Part shown: positions 6,560 to 9,233 of the stretch, one piece after another
Numbering within the stretch: position 1 is the first letter of the stretch
Layout: each line of letters begins with the position of its first letter
From: UBA4823 sp034436035
GTDB lineage: Bacteria > Chloroflexota > Anaerolineae > Anaerolineales > UBA4823
NCBI GenBank assembly: GCA_034436035.1
Contig: DAOTVW010000104.1
Coordinates: 1-9,233 of the forward strand
Length of the DNA stretch: 9,233 nucleotides
Direction: 5' to 3'
The notes under the pieces: model-generated
Databases searched by the model: none
What the model saw: only the letters and a program-made list of their open reading frames with translations
Told to the model about the DNA's origin: nothing
Made by a program: the position numbers and the translations under genes

Positions 6560-6595
6560 GTGGTTTTAGCGGGTGAAGGGGAACACCCTCCCACC
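6560..6595 (-). promoter_or_regulatory. Probable L1-binding site (23S L1-stalk mimic) before rplK
   Basis: On the minus strand the element begins GGTGGGAGGGTG and ends CACCCGCTAAAACCAC. GTGG pairs with CCAC and GGGTG with CACCC (loop TTCCCCTT), with the internal loop GA opposite GCTAAAA. It shares GGTGGGAGGGT, ACCCGCT and ACCACGAAGGAG with the element before rplA, while loop and spacers differ, so the conserved parts are the structural ones. The SD GAAGGAG follows directly. In E. coli L1 represses the L11-L1 mRNA through a comparable mimic upstream of rplK. Confidence 0.82.
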
Positions 6596-6596
6596 T

Positions 6597-6615
6597 AGCG
6601 AGATTTTACCTCGCT
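6597..6615 (-). other. Hairpin between nusG and the rplK L1 site
   Basis: On the minus strand AGCGAG (6610-6615) pairs perfectly with CTCGCT (6597-6602) around a 7-base loop. No T-tract follows, so it is not an intrinsic terminator. It stacks one base before the L1-site stem and may form part of its fold or mark an mRNA processing site; the role is unknown. Confidence 0.5.
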
Positions 6616-6624
6616 ATGCCCTTT

Positions 6625-7329
6625 TTATGCTTTCTCCACTTGTAAAAAGTCTAATTCGACCGGTGTTTCACGGCCGAAGAAATTCACCATTACGCGCACC
6701 TTGGCTCGTTCCATGTCTATATCCGAGACGGTGCCACGGAAATCGTTGAAAGGCCCATCAATAATCCGTACCCGTTCGCCGGGTTTAAAGGTTACCTTAA
6801 TTCGCGGCGCTTCCGCTTCCATCCGCTTCAATATTTGCGCTACCTCTTCTGGCCGTAGAGGGGTTGGCTGAGTACCCATCCCGACAAAACCCGTCACACC
6901 TGGTGTGTTGCGCACAACATACCATGATTCTTCGGTGAGAATCATATTAACGAGAATATAGCCAGGGAATACGCGCCGTTCAATTGTTTTCCGCTTTCCT
7001 TCTTTGACCTCGATCTCTTCCTCAGTCGGAACAACCACATCAAAAATCATGTCTTTCATGCCCATGCTTTCGATGCGCTGTTCAAGGTTATAGCGGACTT
7101 TATTTTCATAACCAGAATAACAATGCACCACATACCAGGCCCGTCCATCACCAGCCGTCTGTTCTTCACCTTCTGTATCCACTGGAAGGCTGACATCTTT
7201 TTCTTCTTCAATTAAATCCGCGGTTGGAATCGAAGACTTCTCCACATCTTCTACTTCCGGATGTGTTTCCGAATTGATTTCTTCTGGCTGGTATTCCTGG
7301 TCTTCCACTTCCACCATCTTTCCGTTCAC
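6625..7329 (-). CDS. nusG: Transcription termination/antitermination factor NusG
   Basis: A 234-residue NusG, the general elongation factor that binds RNA polymerase across the clamp and can link it to Rho or ribosomal S10. The first 62 or so residues are a Glu/Asp-rich extension of low complexity. The NGN domain (about 63-170) starts RAWYVVHCYSGYENKV and contains RRVFPGYILVNM and NTPGVTGFVG. The KOW domain (about 181-234) has FKPGERVRIIDGPFNDFRGTV. Typical bacterial NusG is about 180 residues, so the extension explains the extra length. The start is uncertain: GTG at 7329 gives 234 residues, and an ATG at 7317 gives 230. Neither has a strong SD; GAGAG lies 11 bases before the ATG. The gap to secE is 17 bases, so the two are cotranscribed, as in most bacteria. 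Confidence 0.96.
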   Translation of the reverse strand: MNGKMVEVEDQEYQPEEINSETHPEVEDVEKSSIPTADLIEEEKDVSLPVDTEGEEQTAGDGRAWYVVHCYSGYENKVRYNLEQRIESMGMKDMIFDVVVPTEEEIEVKEGKRKTIERRVFPGYILVNMILTEESWYVVRNTPGVTGFVGMGTQPTPLRPEEVAQILKRMEAEAPRIKVTFKPGERVRIIDGPFNDFRGTVSDIDMERAKVRVMVNFFGRETPVELDFLQVEKA

Positions 7330-7346
7330 TCTCTATATCAAATTAA

Positions 7347-7574
7347 TTATCCACCAAGCTTGAATATTAATCCAAAAAATCTGGAAAATATCAAGTCTAA
7401 TAAACCCATGACCGCACTCATTCCAAAAGTTACCGCCAGGACAATCAGGGTTAAATTGACTGCCTCCTGCCGGCTTGGCCAGTTAACCTTCTTTAACTCT
7501 CCAACCGTTTCCCGATAATATCGGACGATAAAATTCGGCTGTTTTCGTTCGCTACTCTTTTCCGCTTTCGCCAC
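7347..7574 (-). CDS. secE: Preprotein translocase subunit SecE, GTG start
   Basis: A 75-residue SecE, the essential small subunit that clamps SecY in the inner-membrane protein channel. It is the short single-span form: a basic, hydrophilic N-terminus (1-25), the conserved amphipathic segment ELKKVNWPSRQEA (26-38), one transmembrane helix at about 40-62, and a short tail. The GTG start is supported by GGAGG a few bases upstream; an ATG one base upstream is out of frame. The SD lies inside an inverted repeat (7576-7591, TTGACC-TGGA-GGTCAA on the minus strand) that could partly hide it. nusG follows after 17 bases. Confidence 0.96.
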   Translation of the reverse strand: MAKAEKSSERKQPNFIVRYYRETVGELKKVNWPSRQEAVNLTLIVLAVTFGMSAVMGLLDLIFSRFFGLIFKLGG

Positions 7575-7603
7575 ATTGACCTCCAGGTCAAAATTTTACG
7601 GAC

Positions 7604-7629
7604 AAAACGCCGCCCTGAGAGACGGCGTT
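7604..7629 (-). terminator. Weak terminator-like hairpin between tRNA-Trp and secE
   Basis: On the minus strand AACGCCGTC (7621-7629) pairs with GGCGGCGTT (7606-7614), 9 bp with one G-T wobble, around a 6-base loop. Only four T follow (two of them inside the stem), then GTCC. It may terminate partially, or protect or define the 3' end of the tRNA transcript. No other clear terminator separates tRNA-Trp from secE. Confidence 0.4.
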
Positions 7630-7639
7630 GCTTCATCCA

Positions 7640-7716
7640 TGGCAGGCCAGGCAGGACTTGAACCCACAACCACTCGTTTTGGAGACGAGAGCTCTACCAA
7701 ATTGAGCTACTGGCCT
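7640..7716 (-). tRNA. tRNA-Trp (anticodon CCA), 3' CCA encoded
   Basis: A full cloverleaf on the minus strand, 77 bases including the encoded 3' CCA. The acceptor stem AGGCCAG/CTGGCCT is perfect. D arm: GCTC/GAGC. Anticodon arm: CTCGT/ACGAG with loop CTCCAAA, giving anticodon CCA. T arm: GTGGG/CCTGC with loop TTCAAGT. Discriminator base G73 and an A1-U72 pair are as expected for bacterial tRNA-Trp. It lies between rpmG and secE, a common place for this tRNA, and may be processed from a longer rpmG-secE transcript. Confidence 0.97.
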
Positions 7717-7727
7717 GTTTGTCAGTC

Positions 7728-7815
7728 AGATAGTCAAATCTCCTTATTGCCTCATCCAGTACCCATGTCCGATATTGGTGTAGACTTTTACGGTCATACG
7801 GCAATGTGACTATCT
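7728..7815 (-). repeat. Long imperfect inverted repeat between rpmG and tRNA-Trp
   Basis: AGATAGTCA (7728-7736) pairs perfectly with TGACTATCT (7807-7815), and ATTGCC (7746-7751) with GGCAAT (7800-7805). The pairing leaves a 9-base bulge on one side, reading AAGGAGATT on the minus strand, and a 1-base bulge on the other, and encloses 48 bases. As RNA it would fold just upstream of the tRNA 5' end. The gap 7717-7825 holds no gene I can support. Confidence 0.5.
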
Positions 7816-7825
7816 AACCAGTCAA

Positions 7826-7993
7826 CTATTTCGTCTCACGGTGCAAGGTATGTTTGCGACAACGTGGACAGAATTTTTTTAATTCCATTCGGCCCGGATC
7901 GTTGCGGCGGTTTTTTTCCGTTGTGTAATTGCGTTCCTTGCATTCCGTACACGCCAATGTGATTACCGGTCTTACATCTTTTTTTGACGCCAT
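7826..7993 (-). CDS. rpmG: Ribosomal protein L33 (bL33), zinc-binding form
   Basis: A 55-residue bL33 of the large subunit. It begins MASKKDVRPVITLACTEC and contains two CxxC pairs, C15/C18 and C42/C45, so this is the zinc-ribbon (C+) paralogue type; some bacteria also carry a Cys-free version for low zinc. The conserved ERNYTTEKNRRNDP and MELKKFCPRC segments are present. The ATG is fixed by an in-frame stop 6 bases upstream. The nearest good SD, AAGGAG, is 27 bases upstream, with a hairpin in between (8003-8019). The gene starts 35 bases after the tuf stop and is probably cotranscribed with it. Confidence 0.97.
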   Translation of the reverse strand: MASKKDVRPVITLACTECKERNYTTEKNRRNDPGRMELKKFCPRCRKHTLHRETK

Positions 7994-8002
7994 AATTTAC
8001 TC

Positions 8003-8026
8003 AACGCCTTCGCGACGTTTCTCCTT
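8003..8026 (-). promoter_or_regulatory. Displaced SD and spacer hairpin of rpmG
   Basis: On the minus strand the SD AAGGAG (8021-8026) is followed after one base by AACGTC-GCGAA-GGCGTT (8003-8019), a 6-bp hairpin with one G-T wobble. Then come 9 bases and the ATG. The linear SD-ATG spacing is 27 bases; with the hairpin folded it is 10. No T-run follows, so it is not a terminator. Confidence 0.55.
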
Positions 8027-8028
8027 AC

Positions 8029-9231
8029 CTAATCCAAAATCTTGGTGATCACCCCGGCGCCTACCGTTAGACCACCTTCTCGTATAGCAAACTTCGACCC
8101 TTGTTCCAACGCTACCGGCACGATCAATTCTACCTCCAGGTTCACATTGTCACCCGGCATCACCATCTCTACCCCTTCCGGTAGCTTGATCGTCCCCGTT
8201 ACGTCCATCGTCCGTATGTAAAACTGCGGCCGATAACCGCTGAAGAACGCTTTGTGCCGCCCGCCTTCCTCTTTCTTCAACACATATACCTCGCTCATGA
8301 AGTGCTTGTGCGGCGTGATGCTCTTCGGCGCCGCTACTACCATGCCGCGCTCTACATCCGTCCGATCTATCCCTCTCAATAGTAACCCGCAGTTGTCCCC
8401 CGCTATCCCTTCATCCAACGACTTGTGGAACATCTCTACCCCGGTCACTACCGAGTTCATGCTCTTCTCTCTCAACCCTACTATCTCTACCGCATCCCCT
8501 ACTTTCACTTTCCCGCGCTCGATCCTACCCGTCACGACCGTCCCGCGCCCTTTGATCGAAAATACATCTTCAATCGGCATCATGAACGGCTTGTCGACAT
8601 CTCTCACCGGCTCCGGAATGTATTCATCCACTACCCGCAATAATTCTTTGATGCTCGCATATTCCGGCGCATTCGGATCGTTGCTCGGACATTCTAACGC
8701 CTGTAATGCACTCCCGCGCACAATCGGCGTCGTGTCCCCAGGAAATCCATATTCGTTCAATAGCTCGCGCAGCTCTAGCTCCACCAGCTCTAATAGCTCC
8801 GGATCATCCATCATGTCTACTTTGTTCAAGTACACCACGATCGCCGGTACCTCTACCTGCCGCGCTAATAACACGTGCTCACGCGTCTGCGGCATCGGCC
8901 CATCCGGCGCCGCTACTACTAAGATCGCCCCGTCTACCTGCGCCGCCCCAGTGATCATGTTCTTGATATAGTCCCGATGCCCCGGCATGTCTACGTGCGC
9001 ATAATGCCGCTTCTCGGTCTCATATTCTACGTGCGCTATGTTGATCGTGATCCCACGCGCTTTCTCTTCCGGCGCATTGTCTATCGAATCAAATGGCCGA
9101 TATTCTCCTTTTCCTACTAAGGCACAGTATTTCGTGATCGCCGCCGTTAGCGTCGTCTTCCCATGATCAATGTGCCCCATCGTCCCTACATTCATGTGCG
9201 GCTTCGTCCGCTCGTATTTTTGCTTCGCCAT
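8029..9231 (-). CDS. tuf: Translation elongation factor EF-Tu
   Basis: A complete 400-residue EF-Tu, the GTPase that delivers aminoacyl-tRNA to the ribosomal A site. G domain: P-loop GHIDHGKT (19-26), G2 RGITI (59-63), G3 DMPGH (81-85) with the catalytic histidine H85, G4 NKVD (136-139), G5 SAL (174-176). Domains II (about 205-300) and III (about 305-400) follow, with GGRHKAFFSGYRPQFYIRT and GLTVGAGVITKI near the end. Length is normal (393-405). Two positions differ from the common form: I21 for V in GHVDHGK, and DMPGHRDY for DCPGHADY, placing Arg next to the catalytic His. The gene begins 2 bases inside the window edge, so its SD and promoter are not visible. rpmG follows 35 bases downstream. 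Its base composition is more GC-rich than that of its neighbours. Confidence 0.98.
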   Translation of the reverse strand: MAKQKYERTKPHMNVGTMGHIDHGKTTLTAAITKYCALVGKGEYRPFDSIDNAPEEKARGITINIAHVEYETEKRHYAHVDMPGHRDYIKNMITGAAQVDGAILVVAAPDGPMPQTREHVLLARQVEVPAIVVYLNKVDMMDDPELLELVELELRELLNEYGFPGDTTPIVRGSALQALECPSNDPNAPEYASIKELLRVVDEYIPEPVRDVDKPFMMPIEDVFSIKGRGTVVTGRIERGKVKVGDAVEIVGLREKSMNSVVTGVEMFHKSLDEGIAGDNCGLLLRGIDRTDVERGMVVAAPKSITPHKHFMSEVYVLKKEEGGRHKAFFSGYRPQFYIRTMDVTGTIKLPEGVEMVMPGDNVNLEVELIVPVALEQGSKFAIREGGLTVGAGVITKILD

Positions 9232-9233
9232 GC

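Noticed and set aside
6118..6594. Longer rplK frame starting at ATG 6594 (158 residues)
   Set aside because: It would translate through the L1-site hairpin and the SD, and adds a proline-rich tail not found in L11. The GTG at 6543 gives the canonical 141 residues with a good SD.
7744..7797. A 17-codon minus-strand frame with one Trp codon upstream of tRNA-Trp, considered as a leader peptide
   Set aside because: No SD before its ATG, only one Trp codon, and no attenuator tied to it. Probably chance.
8252..8971. Long plus-strand open frame opposite tuf (239 codons)
   Set aside because: Serine/threonine/proline-rich shadow of the tuf coding strand, no SD and no domain; EF-Tu is certain on the other strand.
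1..9233. Search for mobile elements, CRISPR repeats, toxin-antitoxin or phage genes
   Set aside because: All coding space is occupied by well-known housekeeping and signalling families, and the gaps are short. Nothing of this kind was seen.

Overview
The window is a chromosomal housekeeping locus. Apart from one gene at the left edge, every gene lies on the minus strand. In transcription order (right to left) they are tuf (EF-Tu), rpmG (L33), tRNA-Trp(CCA), secE, nusG, rplK (L11), rplA (L1), rplJ (L10), rplL (L7/L12), then rpiA, rpe, an OmpR-type response regulator and a membrane histidine kinase. A MutT/MutX-like Nudix gene on the plus strand converges on the kinase. The composition is mid-GC with AT-rich gaps. 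The style of the proteins (EF-Tu with DMPGHRDY, a 234-residue NusG with an acidic N-terminal extension, a zinc-type L33) and the tuf-rpmG-trnW-secE-nusG-rplKAJL order suggest a bacterium of the Chloroflexota (Anaerolineae-like). That assignment is inference from memory, not a database result.

Right part (4173-9231): a translation-machinery cluster with clear cis-regulatory RNA. Two copies of an L1-binding mimic of the 23S rRNA L1 stalk sit directly upstream of the ribosome binding sites of rplK and rplA. An L10 leader with a terminator/antiterminator pair precedes rplJ. rplJ, rplK, secE and probably nusG start with TTG or GTG, each start except that of nusG being supported by a Shine-Dalgarno (SD) sequence and family length. 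rpmG has a small hairpin between its SD and its ATG that may fold a 27-base spacer down to 10. rpoB/rpoC, which often follow rplL, do not follow here; a strong intrinsic terminator closes the cluster after rplL.

Left part (504-4026): a new transcription unit starts at an AT-rich promoter region at about 4070-4087 and runs rpiA-rpe-response regulator-histidine kinase with short gaps and one ATGA overlap. RpiA and Rpe are the two isomerising enzymes of the non-oxidative pentose phosphate pathway, both acting on ribulose-5-phosphate. The two-component pair is probably cotranscribed with them, but nothing in the sequence shows its signal or targets. The plus-strand Nudix hydrolase (30-497) probably removes oxidised nucleotides and has no visible SD.

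I see no mobile element, CRISPR array, phage gene or unknown protein family. The features most worth a second look are the RNA elements, not the proteins.
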